Positions 9,064-17,935 of a stretch of 39,043 bases of DNA are shown here, in pieces. The translations under genes and the position numbers were made by a program. Every line of letters starts with the position of its first letter. The first letter of the stretch is position 1. This DNA comes from Blattamonas nauphoetae (taxonomy: Eukaryota; Preaxostyla; Oxymonadida), in the NCBI GenBank assembly GCA_033064195.1, contig JARBJD010000510.1, forward strand, positions 1 to 39,043, read 5' to 3'. A model generated the notes under the pieces. That model was given only the letters and a program-made list of their open reading frames with translations. It did no database searches and had not been told where the DNA came from.

Positions 9064-9798
9064 CTACGTGACAATGGCAGCAGACGATTGTTGTGGAAAC
9101 TGTGGGTTGATGTGCTGTTGCTGTTGGTTCACAAAACCCTCCCTGTTTGAGAGGGAGTCGGGCTTCTGTTTGGCATACCGCTTTGCCTGTAAACGGACAG
9201 TGCTGTGCTCGTTCTGAGAAAGGAAGGGAGAGAAGTACTTTTGTTGATCTGGGAAGGCAACAACAACTCGTCCAGAATCGACAAGCGGGTTCTGGACATC
9301 GTTGACCTTGTCTGGAGGGTGTTCGTGTTTGTTTCGATTCTCAAGGGCTTTAACATGAGAATGGAGGGGATACGTCATAACATCGTCTGAGTAGAGAGGT
9401 GGGAGTCGAGTATCTTCCGCTTGCTCCTGTTGTGAGTGCATCAGAGATCTGATGGTCATCGGGAACTCCTGACTGGGCACATCTGCTTGGACATCTTCAA
9501 AAACAAGCACTTGTTGATTGTATGTCGGTTGCTGCTGACGAGGAGGGTATTGATGGGCGAGAGATTCCACGATGATGGGATAGAACTCGTCCGAGTTGTA
9601 ATTCTGGTCCCTCATCGAAGGATGCTGCCAATAGTGCATGTGGCGAGGTCGAGGACGCCCAGACATTCCCATTTGTGTTGAGGGAGTCTTTTCAATGTCA
9701 TCACCTGGCTGTTGGGGAAGACGTCGACGATGCTGTCGGGGTGACGTTCTTGACGATGCAAATGGGGATTGAGAATCGTCCCCCTCGACACCATCCAT
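9064..9798 (-). CDS. Gln/Pro-rich hypothetical protein in transposon 1
   Basis: 244 codons from an ATG at 9798. The frame stays open upstream to about 9969, with protein-like sequence (PPFLDIFPEYGRDHTTHNY), so the real gene or exon is longer. It is rich in Gln, Pro and His, with a basic middle, and has no predicted membrane segment or known domain. Intrinsically disordered by appearance. It is the longest uninterrupted host-type frame in this transposon. Confidence 0.4.
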   Translation of the reverse strand: MDGVEGDDSQSPFASSRTSPRQHRRRLPQQPGDDIEKTPSTQMGMSGRPRPRHMHYWQHPSMRDQNYNSDEFYPIIVESLAHQYPPRQQQPTYNQQVLVFEDVQADVPSQEFPMTIRSLMHSQQEQAEDTRLPPLYSDDVMTYPLHSHVKALENRNKHEHPPDKVNDVQNPLVDSGRVVVAFPDQQKYFSPFLSQNEHSTVRLQAKRYAKQKPDSLSNREGFVNQQQQHINPQFPQQSSAAIVT

Positions 9799-10040
9799 AA
9801 GGTCGTCATGGGGGAAGGGATTTAAATTGAGTTCAAAGTTTGTCGGCTTGACAGGGACATAGATGAATCCATTCCGTTCGATCGGAAGAGGATAGTTATG
9901 TGTCGTGTGATCTCGACCGTATTCAGGAAAGATATCGAGGAATGGAGGATTTCGAGTCGTTTGGTTATGTTAGTTAATACAGTGTCGCATTTGCATCAGA
10001 ATACAACGAGTTTTTCATCATCTTTTGATTTGTTGTGTGG

Positions 10041-10425
10041 ATGAAAGGTATGCCATATTTGCATGCACAGAGGAGAGATTATCTGATTCAGAAACCTGAA
10101 TTGATTGATGAGACTTCGCTATTGATTATTGTTGAGGATCTGATTGACAATCCAATGTGGACACAGTTAGTAGGCATGGATTTCGCTGGAAAATGACAAG
10201 GGACCCACATTTCTCGAGAGTGATCTAGGCCTGAGTGAAGATGAGTCGATGTCGAGTGTTTTTAACTCTTCTTTGAGTGTCCATTCTTCCTGTTCAATAC
10301 ACGGTTCCATTTTTCATCATGATCCAATCGCGCAGGAGGGGTCATCAAACAGTGAGATTCAGCATGTGTCATGGCTTGCCCAAGCATTCGAGAGGATGAG
10401 ATTGTTAAAACACAATCAGAGATAG
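10041..10425 (+). pseudogene. Unrecognised plus-strand host-type fragment
   Basis: A start codon at 10041 opens 51 codons (LIQKPELIDETSLLIIVEDLI, then DNPMWTQLVGMDFAGK). After a stop and a change of frame, about 70 more codons (FLESDLGLSEDESMSSVF ... HVSWLAQAFERMRLLKHNQR) are open to 10425. Both read as real protein. Either one intron or one frameshift separates them. It sits directly inside the right terminal repeat. Confidence 0.35.
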
Positions 10426-10483
10426 AGGCCTTTCTGACCGTCCAATCTTTCCAGACTCACAATGAAACTCGTCGCTTTCAGGA

Positions 10484-10905
10484 TATATATCCTGTTGAAA
10501 GGGCGGTATACACCAGAGAGAGGAGAGTTAAAGAGAAAGTGGGATGATCCGATTCAAAAAAAGGCCAATTCAATCCAATTGTCGAACATTACTCATCCGA
10601 TCATGAATACTGCAATAATTTCACAAAAATATGAATGATCACGTCAGAAAAATCCTGTTAAGAAAAAAGTTGGAGATCCCGGGATTCGAACCTGGGACCC
10701 AACAGTGGAAGTCTTTGTATCTACCAACTCGTCCATTTGTACAATTTTTTTTTGATCAAACATCCACACCGATAAGGTTTAAAAAAACCAACTTTTTTTG
10801 CAGATTTCCAACGGTCGTTCAGATTTCCAACGGTCGTTCAGAAAACCAACTGCAGTTCAGAAAACCAACTGCACTCGAGAAAACCAACTTTAAATTGAGA
10901 TGACC
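10484..10905 (-). repeat. Transposon 1 right terminal inverted repeat
   Basis: Reverse complement of 2874-3284. Its inner end contains the perfect 16-bp palindrome CAGGATATATATCCTG, of which the left repeat keeps only one arm. A tRNA-like sequence (10672-10734, minus) and 19-bp iterons lie towards the tip. Confidence 0.85.
10672..10734 (-). tRNA. tRNA-like sequence in the transposon 1 right repeat (degenerate)
   Basis: Points inwards like its partner. It keeps the exact B-box form GGTTCGAATCC, lacking the extra base seen in the left copy. The next bases inward are a run of T on the minus strand. Anticodon-arm pairing is poor. Confidence 0.4.
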
Positions 10906-10914
10906 ATCTCTTCC
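10906..10914. repeat. 9-bp target-site duplication, right copy (transposon 1)
   Basis: Second ATCTCTTCC, directly after the right tip. Confidence 0.9.
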
Positions 10915-11034
10915 TTCACATGAATGAGTTTGCAGTCGAGGAAGTAGATGTATTTTTGTTTTCTTGAATTGGTAAAATCAGGAGGGAGTTGAGCAGTTTG
11001 AGAATTCTGAATTGAGAAATAACGTTTGACCATT
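10915..11034 (-). pseudogene. N-terminal part of the Polinton gene split by transposon 1
   Basis: 40 codons from an ATG at 11034 up to the insertion (VKRYFSIQNSQTAQLPPDF, then YIYFLDCKLIHVKEEMV). A T-rich promoter-like motif lies at 11046-11057. The start resembles a small structural or assembly protein, but no family is recognised. The remainder is at 2582-2864. Confidence 0.6.
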
Positions 11035-11071
11035 TGTGTTTTCTACAAAAATAAAATATCTCATTTGATTC

Positions 11072-12751
11072 TTAATATCCTCTCTTCACTTCTTCATAGG
11101 CTTCTTGGAGTCGACGATCAATGACATATCGCACTCGTGGTTGTCCATTCTCAATCCAGAACAGCCAATATGTAGCTTGATGTAATGCCAGTATTGGTGG
11201 AGGAGGACCTTCTGGAGTTGATGTGAAATATGGATCAGGTTCACCTTGTTTGATTGGGGTTCCTCTGAAGACAATGTTCACTGATTCTGCTGTCGATATA
11301 CCTTCTTCTCCACCAGCGATTTCACTTCGATCTGTTGGAACCATAAATGTGAACGAAGTTGCATCCGTTGATGGTCTCAGTTTTCTGCTCTCCTTTCCAC
11401 CATAGACGTAGTTGCGAGGTTCACAAATGGAATTCTCAAACTCTTGTGTTGCCGAACAGCCAATGAAATCACCATTCACCATCATCATTTGATAGAACTC
11501 TGGTGAGTTTGTTGACATTGGGAAATTGGGATAGTTATTTCCTAGCATTTCGAAGTGACCAACATATTGAGGATTTCTGAAGACTGTACATTCATTTGGT
11601 CGATCGGGGAATAAGCACATAAGATTCATGAGATTGTTGAGTTTGATACTAATGTTTGATCTCACTCCCATTGCATTTGCAGATGATTGAAATGATTGTG
11701 TGTCAATTCTTTCTGCTTTCAAGACGTACAATGTCTTGGAATACGTGTTGAAGAGGGATTGCTTCGTTGCATCAGTGATTTGATATCCGTAGCAAATCGA
11801 AGTGACCTTGTCTACAGATGAATTCAGAACCGTGGAAGTGGTTGATTTAACTGTAGTATGCACAATTCCAGTACTTGGATCTGGATCTGAATATGTATAA
11901 TATTGATAAACTGGATTTCCAATTTGTGTGAATTCCTGAGTCACATTTGAGAATTCTCCATCTTGTAATAGTGCGTGATGAGATTTGTGAGTAGTATATT
12001 TTCCTGTTGGATCTTTCTCCACGTATCGTTCAAGTCCTTTTCGAATGACTGTGGGTACTCGAATCGGACAGTACACAAGTGAATCAGTTGTCAAATGAAA
12101 ACTCAAACGTAAATTGCCAAAGATGGAATTTGGATACTGATCAAAAGTACTCAGTGGAAGTAAATTCACAAACGGAATAACCAGAGGAATTGTAATTGTG
12201 AACACTGTTTCAGTATTAGGAGTTGGAGAAAAGTAGCATCCACAAACACTTGGATCCATTCTCTGAACATTTTCAAAAAGACTGTAGCAATGCTTCATGT
12301 TGTTTTTCTCTTCAAATGACTTGAATGTATGATACAGAAATGATTCGTGAACATGATTATTCTGGAGTGTATTGTCAATGATGTTTCATTTACTGTCGAC
12401 GAGTCTCATATCTCGAATTGCATCTGATGATGACTTATTTCCGTAGAATATTGCATACATGTTAGGGTAGTAGTTTCTGTCTGTCGTCGGTTGCTCATAC
12501 GGAACAGTGATCGTTAGATCTATTCGTAAATGACTCTTCGCAAACTCAGTCACATCATGACCATCATAACACAGTGGAACTTCAATCTCATCTCCGATTC
12601 TGCAAGGCATAGGTGGATTCGTTGGATGCACTTCTTGGATGGAATAAATGTGTGGCTCTGAATCCCATTGTTTTGGCAAGCATGATTGGACTTCGATTTG
12701 CTCAATTAATGTCGATGTTGGTTTGGATTGATTTGATCTGATACTTCTCAT
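11072..12751 (-). pseudogene. Second capsid paralog of the Polinton (broken)
   Basis: Related to the major capsid protein upstream. Shared landmarks include the strand/loop NMYAIFYGNKSSSDAIRDMRL (compare IFIFVGLKHSASIFRDLTV), YPNSIFGNLRLSFHL (compare YPACLFGDLKLSVHM), and the C-terminal PPPPILALHQATYWLFWIENG (compare PPAPILATTATTWWVLRYSNG). This points to a double-jelly-roll fold from an ancient duplication. It probably made a minor or alternative capsomer. A start motif at 12757-12770 precedes the ATG at 12751. It is broken, with about one or two breaks. Confidence 0.65.
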
Positions 12752-12756
12752 TTATT

Positions 12757-12770
12757 GAAAAATAAAAAAT
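12757..12770 (-). promoter_or_regulatory. T-rich start motif of the second capsid gene
   Basis: Reads TTTTTTATTTTTC on the coding strand, with 5 bases between it and the ATG. It is one of a family of equivalent motifs in front of Polinton genes. Confidence 0.5.
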
Positions 12771-12803
12771 ACAATATCATACTTTTCTTTTACTGTTTTG
12801 TCT

Positions 12804-14663
12804 CTACATGATTCCTAAATCTTTGTGCAACGCTTTCAATGTGTGATTTGGGTAGTACTCAACTTTTGGTTTGCCATTGCTGTATCGTAATACCCACCAT
12901 GTGGTTGCGGTTGTTGCTAAAATTGGTGCAGGAGGATGAGTAAATGTTGTCATGTTTCCACCACTTTGACTTGGGTTGTATACATTATAGTATGTATCGA
13001 GATTACCTTGATAGATTGGATGTGATCTCAAAGTGACCGCAGTGTTTCCTTTTGAACTGATGGAATCATTGCAGTTCGTTGGACATCCACTTCTCTGTGT
13101 TGAGAAGCACAAAAGGAAGTCAGTATTGTCATGAACTGGACGAACTCTTGTCATTGTTTCATTGGGATATGTTCCGTCACCAGTGAGTTTCTCTTCAACG
13201 AGAGAATCCGTCAGTGATCGCTCCAAATCATCAGGAACAGCGAGGTACGAATCGAGATTGAGAGTTGATAATGCGAACTGATAGAAGCGAGCTCCAATAG
13301 TTGTAGTCGGTTGATCTGGATAGTATTTGTCGAGTAGATTCACTTGGATATCCTTCTGCATTGGATTGTGGAAACAAGTGACTTCATTGTCGTTGTGACG
13401 GAAGAGGAGCATAATATCCTTCGCATTAACAACCACCATTTGTTGAGTGCAATGAATTCCTGTTTCAGTTGGTGTCTTCTGAAATGGATAGAACGATATC
13501 TTTTCTGCTGGAATTGTTCCAGGACGATTTGTGTACATCTGCTTCAGATTCTCTTTCGCAATTTCTTTCATATTGTATCCAGAGCTCATGCAATACACAT
13601 CATCAATTTGATACTCGGTGATGTTTAGTGAGATGTACTGATCCACATATTCTGGTTCTGTCGTGACTGTACCAGCTGATGAATACACAATGTCTTTCGT
13701 AACTGTTGGTTGAAGAAATGATTGGCCAATTTGAACGAAGTTCTTTGTGCATGAGGTTACGAGATTGTTTAAGAAATATGGACGATGTTGAATACAATCC
13801 GCAATTGAAGCTTTTATCTTAGGCGCTGCTGCTGTCCCAGTAACGATTAATGAAAGTGTGTTCTTCAGAGTGAGTTCAGGATTAACTGGACAACAAACAA
13901 ACGCATCCTCATTCATGTGTACACTTAATTTCAAATCTCCAAAGAGGCATGCAGGATAGTCAGTCATTCCAGAGAAAATGAGAAGATCTTCCAGATTGAT
14001 TGACACACGAATTGGAACATCAATTGAGTCTTTAAATACACCAGTTCCAGAAGTTGTTGTGAAATCAGAAAGTGGAATATAAACACCAGCAACAGATTCA
14101 TCGTGATTCCAAGCATTCTGCCAAGGTGTGTGACAATGTTTACGATTCTCCAATTGACTCTTTGGCTTGATCATATTGTAGATGTGAGACTCCATTGACA
14201 CGTCATTAGTTGTTGTGCTGATGATTCTCTGATTGTTGTGAAGAACAGTAAGGTCACGAAAGATTGATGCCGAATGTTTGAGTCCAACGAATATGAATAT
14301 CCTCTCATTCATGTACGATCCATTTTTACTGGAATTTGTCTTCCAATTATTCACTCTAAGCCTTGCTGTCATTGTGAACGTTATGAAGGAATCATCGATT
14401 TGACAAATGTCTTGATTACCAGTCAACGGAATGATTATTTCCTGTCCTTTGTAGAATCGTGAATTCTCGGATGGTTTTAATTCCTGAATGGAAGTACTGT
14501 GTGCTCCATCATTCAGAAGATAATTAATGTGATGTTCAGACATGAGTTGTTGTTGTATTTGACCAATATCATCTCGAGTGTACTTGATTGATCCAGTTGT
14601 ATTTCCAGTCAATGATGATGCTCCAGTTCTTTTGTTTGTCAGATGTGTTATATGTGAGTTCAT
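12804..14663 (-). CDS. Major capsid protein, double-jelly-roll type (Polinton)
   Basis: 619 residues, a normal size for Polinton capsid proteins. It has the alternating beta-strand and polar-loop texture of double jelly rolls. Family-type segments include RIFIFVGLKHSASIFRDLTV (near 120-140), VPIRVSINLEDLLIFSG followed by YPACLFGDLKLSVHM (near 220-255), and a C-terminal PPAPILATTATTWWVLRYSNG. The protein should trimerise into hexon-like capsomers of an icosahedral particle. It is flanked by its broken paralog (downstream) and by the small virion-like genes (upstream). The frame looks whole as it stands. Confidence 0.75.
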   Translation of the reverse strand: MNSHITHLTNKRTGASSLTGNTTGSIKYTRDDIGQIQQQLMSEHHINYLLNDGAHSTSIQELKPSENSRFYKGQEIIIPLTGNQDICQIDDSFITFTMTARLRVNNWKTNSSKNGSYMNERIFIFVGLKHSASIFRDLTVLHNNQRIISTTTNDVSMESHIYNMIKPKSQLENRKHCHTPWQNAWNHDESVAGVYIPLSDFTTTSGTGVFKDSIDVPIRVSINLEDLLIFSGMTDYPACLFGDLKLSVHMNEDAFVCCPVNPELTLKNTLSLIVTGTAAAPKIKASIADCIQHRPYFLNNLVTSCTKNFVQIGQSFLQPTVTKDIVYSSAGTVTTEPEYVDQYISLNITEYQIDDVYCMSSGYNMKEIAKENLKQMYTNRPGTIPAEKISFYPFQKTPTETGIHCTQQMVVVNAKDIMLLFRHNDNEVTCFHNPMQKDIQVNLLDKYYPDQPTTTIGARFYQFALSTLNLDSYLAVPDDLERSLTDSLVEEKLTGDGTYPNETMTRVRPVHDNTDFLLCFSTQRSGCPTNCNDSISSKGNTAVTLRSHPIYQGNLDTYYNVYNPSQSGGNMTTFTHPPAPILATTATTWWVLRYSNGKPKVEYYPNHTLKALHKDLGIM

Positions 14664-14668
14664 TTTAT

Positions 14669-14680
14669 CAAAAATAAAAA
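14669..14680 (-). promoter_or_regulatory. T-rich start motif of the major capsid gene
   Basis: TTTTTATTTTTG on the coding strand, separated by only 5 bases (ATAAA) from the ATG at 14663. Confidence 0.5.
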
Positions 14681-14690
14681 ACTGTATTGC

Positions 14691-14822
14691 TTATTTCTTT
14701 TTCACTTTCTTCTTCTTTGGTTTCGGCTTCAGCTTTTCTTCCAGTCTCAGTATTTCTCCTCTGAGTTTGTGTGCAACTGGTGTATTTCCTTCATTGATTG
14801 CTTGGTCATATTGTGCCATCTT
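14691..14822 (-). pseudogene. Lys-rich C-terminal part of a Polinton gene split by transposon 2
   Basis: About 43 codons with a helical stretch and a very basic tail (LKPKPKKKKVKKK) ending at 14691. A basic tail suggests nucleic-acid binding inside a particle. The other part lies at 21393-21554 beyond the transposon. Confidence 0.5.
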
Positions 14823-14831
14823 TTCTGCGTG
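14823..14831. repeat. 9-bp target-site duplication, left copy (transposon 2)
   Basis: TTCTGCGTG before the tip GGCTGCCTC; repeated exactly at 21384-21392. Confidence 0.9.
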
Positions 14832-14848
14832 GGCTGCCTCAATTTGAA

Positions 14849-14962
14849 GTTGGTTTTCTCGAGTACCGTTGGTATTCTAAGCTGCAGTTGGTTTTCTGAA
14901 CGACCGTTGGTTTTCTGAACGACCGTTGGTTTTCTGAATGACCGTTGGAAATCTGCAAAAAA
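14849..14962 (+). repeat. 19-bp iterons in the transposon 2 left repeat
   Basis: Tandem units of 19 bases, consensus GTTGGTTTTCTGAACGACC, with variant outermost units (CGAGTACC, AAGCTGCA endings) and a last unit reading GTTGGAAATCTG. The position just inside the tip and the regular period fit binding sites for a transposase or host factor. Confidence 0.7.
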
Positions 14963-15021
14963 AGTTGGTTTTTTTAAACCATATCAGTGTGGATGTTTGA
15001 TCAAAAAAAATTGTACAAATA

Positions 15022-15083
15022 GACGAGTTGGTAGATTCAGAGACTTCCGCTGTTGGGACACAGGTTCGAATCCCGGGATCGTC
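15022..15083 (+). tRNA. tRNA-like sequence in the transposon 2 left repeat (degenerate)
   Basis: GACGA at the 5' end can pair with TCGTC at the 3' end, better than in element 1. The B-box GGTTCGAATCC is exact and a T run follows from 15087. The anticodon loop region reads CTTCCGC. The D- and anticodon stems are weak, so I doubt charging by a synthetase. Confidence 0.4.
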
Positions 15084-15314
15084 AACTTTTTTCTTCAATG
15101 GATTTTTCTGACATGATCATACACATTTTTGTGAAATTATAGCAGTATTCATGATCGGATGAGTAATGTTCGACAATTGGATTGAATTTGCCTTTTTTTG
15201 AATCGGATCATCCCACTCTCTCTTAAACTCACCTCTTCTCTCCAATCAACTTATTGAGACTCTTCGATAGTTCAGGATGCACCATACAACAGCAATCAAC
15301 ACCTGTATGCGAAG

Positions 15315-15424
15315 CGCTGAAGTTTGAAGCGGAGATCAAGAATACTGAAGCCAACCAATTCTCCTCATTCTCTACTGCCATCTGCAGATTGGTTGGACGG
15401 TTGAAACGCACTCGATTCAAATGA
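15315..15424 (+). pseudogene. C-terminal fragment shared by both transposons (copy 2)
   Basis: EALKFEAEIKNTEANQFSSF, then STAICRLVGRLKRTRFK and a stop. It begins exactly where the inverted repeat ends, as expected at a capture junction. The remainder of the source gene is absent. Confidence 0.4.
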
Positions 15425-15886
15425 TAAGGATTTCATTGTTTTCTGGAACCAGATAGTAAGTCATCCCCAACTCCTGTGCTGCACAAATCCAGTTTGTTTT
15501 TGAACACTTCACCAACCAATATTTCGGAAACAAGACAATATCACGTCTTCAATTCATTCAGTGCATGTCACAAGCAATCAAGAAAACAAAATATTCGCGA
15601 AAATAGGCTCAGAAACTGGTAAAGAATGGGTAAAACGATAATAGCCTCAGATCCCCTCCCCCGAATCTCTAACGTCTCATGTACAGGCAAGAACGGGCAG
15701 GACGCACAGAGCAAGACACTGCCAGAACAGAAAGCGACAGCGAGATTCAGCGCAGAACAGGACAGCCAAATAATGACGAGCTTCGAAGCAGAACAGAACG
15801 CGGAGGAAGAAAGAGGATGGGACACGAACCAAAAGAAAGGGAACGGGCCACGACGGCAGATCCACCCAATCCGATCGGAGAAACAA
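15425..15886. other. Non-coding spacer between convergent fragments
   Basis: It lies between the plus-strand fragment and the end of the minus-strand phosphatase tail. A Glu/Lys/Gln-rich plus-strand frame is open over 15626-15850, but its counterpart in transposon 1 shifts frame, so I treat it as likely 3' flanking sequence of the phosphatase gene. Confidence 0.35.
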
Positions 15887-16681
15887 TCAGAAATGGTGCT
15901 TCTTCATCGCAGCCACAGCCTTCCCCTTCGCGACTGGTGTTGTCGGTGTTCTCTTCTTCACACTCGCAGAATGCACACTGCCGTATTTTGGGGAAGAGGG
16001 GGAGGGTGTGGGAGGGGTTGTGGGGAGCGAGACCAACTTTGGGGCTGGCTTCGAGTGTCGCGGCGAGCGCATCCCATTCCCGCGCGAGAACCGGTGCATC
16101 GTCACAAGAACAGGACTCGGTGGCTCGTTCAAGTTCGCGTGGTCCTTCGGAGGCGAAAGGGGGTTTGTGAGTGTGGGCGACGAGGGGCGAGAGCGGTCTG
16201 TGTTGCTGTCCGCTGCCGACGGAGGGGTGTGCGGTGTGGGCGAGAAGAGCGGCAGGAAGTGCTGGTCTGTGTACAATGAGAGCGGGGTGGGGTTCAGTTC
16301 AATCACCGACTCGCTTTCTTCGCTCGTTGCGCACGTCGGCGAATCAATTCGCGAGGAGGAGGCCAGCGAATCCAGTGACGCTGCGGACGAGACTTGTGTG
16401 AGTGTGGGCGGCCGGGCATGCCGTTCGGGAGTGGTCGAGTCTGATTTGGCGCGTGTGTTCGGCGATGGCGTATTTCGGTCCAAACTCGTCGCAGGACTGC
16501 GAAGTGGTTCTGCCGACGATTTCGGAGCGGTGCCCGGCCGATCCTTGCCGTCGGAGGGCGTTTTGTTCGATTGTCCGAAGAGCTGACAGTTTCGGTTTCC
16601 AGCTTCCATCAATTCCAGAATCGTCGGGTGCCCCAAGAATTGTACCGGCACATTCTGAACATTAATCTGCGGCACGTCCAA
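15887..16681 (-). CDS. Ser/Pro-rich C-terminal part of the captured phosphatase gene (copy 2)
   Basis: 264 codons starting MDVPQINVQNVP, then a short helical stretch (GHPTILELMEAGNRNCQLFG) and about 220 residues of Ser/Pro/Thr-rich sequence with many SP and TP sites (TPHTPPS, TPPTPSPSSPK) and Lys/Arg patches at the end (VKKRTPTTPVAKGKAVAAMKK). This composition is typical of a disordered, phosphorylated regulatory tail. It directly follows the phosphatase domain on the same strand. An intron or a break separates the two frames. Confidence 0.5.
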   Translation of the reverse strand: MDVPQINVQNVPVQFLGHPTILELMEAGNRNCQLFGQSNKTPSDGKDRPGTAPKSSAEPLRSPATSLDRNTPSPNTRAKSDSTTPERHARPPTLTQVSSAASLDSLASSSRIDSPTCATSEESESVIELNPTPLSLYTDQHFLPLFSPTPHTPPSAADSNTDRSRPSSPTLTNPLSPPKDHANLNEPPSPVLVTMHRFSRGNGMRSPRHSKPAPKLVSLPTTPPTPSPSSPKYGSVHSASVKKRTPTTPVAKGKAVAAMKKHHF

Positions 16682-16699
16682 TCCGAGTGGAGTGTAGCT

Positions 16700-17557
16700 T
16701 CAGCAAGCGCTGGTCAGCGGGTGGGCGACACGCGAAAGAAGCGGGCTCGTTTTCGCCAACTTCAGCGGCATTCGGTGTCTCCTCGCATCGCCCGACTGCA
16801 GAATCGATCCCGCAGGCTCCGTCCCGCTTGTCGGTTCACTCGTCTGCGGTCGTTTCGTCAACAAGCTCGATTTCGGTTTCACAACACACGGCGCCAGTGA
16901 GCTGGGGAGCTTCACTTTCGGAGCAGTACGCACACTCGGCGCAGACTGAGTCAGTCGGACTGCCTGGTTGAACGACGTTTTGTGAAGAGTGAACGATTCC
17001 TGCAAAAGACGAGGCGTTCGCACAAGACGACTAATCACTCCAGCTTGCTTCCTCAACCCCGAAACGAACGATCCCTTCATCCGAGTCCGCCGGCTCAGCG
17101 ACGTCACTTCCATCGCATGCTCCACTCACCAACTGTAGTGGTGAATCAGAAAAATCGATACAATCAGCATCGCGCGGTTGTGCCCTTGAGGTGAATGAAC
17201 CAGGATCACCCCGTCACCATCAAGTGCTTTGTCAAGAAAGCTGCACACACGGCTCACATGTTTCGCTGGCGATGCCAAGAATGTCGAAGGATCTAACTCA
17301 GACATCGGCAGAGACAGTATCGACACGTTATTCACACTCCAAACATTCGAACCAGATGTCGTTCCAGTTCCACAGATCACCACATGAGTGATTCGTTGAG
17401 TGTTCAGAAACTTGCGAACGAGGAGAATGACGGCGAGAAGAAAACGAACAGCAATCGAAGAAGTGGTATCCTCATTCCCCAAAAACAATTGAGGCATCAG
17501 CTTAGACACAGGCGTGGGTGGAGATGGAGGAACCATCCTCGGTCCGAGTTCTCGCAA
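16700..17557 (-). pseudogene. Dual-specificity phosphatase-like domain with Ser-for-Cys P-loop (copy 2)
   Basis: The frame 17126-17557 has the fold's landmarks in order: PQLFLGNED (start of the domain), RITHVVICG, ILSLPMSELDPS, a helix FLDKALDGDG, and VILVHSPQGHNRAM where active enzymes have HCxxGxxRS. The nucleophilic Cys is Ser while Gly and Arg remain, so it could bind but not hydrolyse phosphoprotein, as in STYX-type pseudophosphatases. The next frame (16700-17125) gives the closing helices (GSFVSGLRKQAGVISRLVRT) and a Pro/Ser-rich linker. GTGAGT at the end of the first frame suggests a small intron. A 15-residue hydrophobic insert (VRFLLAVILLVRKF) before RITHVV is odd for the family. No ATG opens the first frame; internal ATGs exist. 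Confidence 0.6.
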
Positions 17558-17572
17558 AGTGGAGTACGTCGG

Positions 17573-17935
17573 CTAATCACATTGACTGTGACGTGCATGT
17601 TGTGATGGCTGCTGTTCCAGTGAGGATGAACTGTGTCTGACAGAGTGCGATATGGAGAGGACGCCAAAAGTTGTATCGGAGGTTGTTGAGCAGGATGTGT
17701 ATGTGCAGGCGGTGACTGTCACATCAAAAAATAGGCCTGAAGCTGACATTTTTGACAGACTTCCATGACATCGAGTGTGAGATGAGGAGTGATGAGTAGT
17801 CGAAGGCGGAGATGAAAATCCATTATCCAGATTGTCCGCTTGAACATTGACAGATTGAATCGAATTTTGAGTCGGTGACAAGACTTGAAGGTGGGAATTT
17901 GGATGGACACGAAATCGAGATCCCTCTGCCGTCAT
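17573..17935 (-). pseudogene. Beta-helix-type fragment (copy in transposon 2)
   Basis: About 120 codons, Ser/Thr/His-rich, with FDVTVTACTYTSCSTTSDTT. It is nearly the same as the end of 7026-7712 in transposon 1. The segment further upstream is more decayed here, with a deletion compared with element 1. Lies head-to-tail with the phosphatase gene. Confidence 0.45.

Larger units (their letters stand above)
2874..10905. mobile_element. Pack-MULE-like DNA transposon 1 (about 8.0 kb, non-autonomous)
   Basis: It is bounded by inverted repeats of about 410 bp (2874-3284 and 10484-10905) and a perfect 9-bp target-site duplication. Termini read GGCTGCCTCAATTT and, reverse-complemented from the right, GGTCATCTCAATTT. 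A 9-bp duplication with long inverted repeats fits Mutator-like elements; Merlin elements (8-9 bp) are the main alternative. The interior is host-type: an ARM-like fragment (plus), a phosphatase with a Ser/Pro-rich tail (minus), beta-helix fragments (minus), a Gln/Pro-rich ORF (minus) and another fragment (plus), most with broken frames. No transposase was found. It is inserted in a Polinton virion-block gene. About 2.8 kb of interior (4980-7760) matches the second transposon at 15315-18170. Confidence 0.85.
14832..15316 (+). repeat. Transposon 2 left terminal inverted repeat
   Basis: It has six 19-bp units at 14849-14962, two fewer than the right repeat, then the tRNA-like module. The innermost 85 bp (CTCTTCTCTCCAATCAACTT onward) match the reverse complement of the right repeat but are absent from element 1. 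Confidence 0.85.

Noticed and set aside
10631-10903. ORF with PGFEPGTQQWKSLYLP, also seen at 21053-21376 and antisense at 14877-15098
   Set aside because: It is a translation of the tRNA-like module and iterons in the transposon repeats, not a protein gene.
14578-14847. Plus-strand ORF with FFFTFFFFGFGFSFSSS
   Set aside because: It is the antisense of the Lys-rich tail of a Polinton gene.
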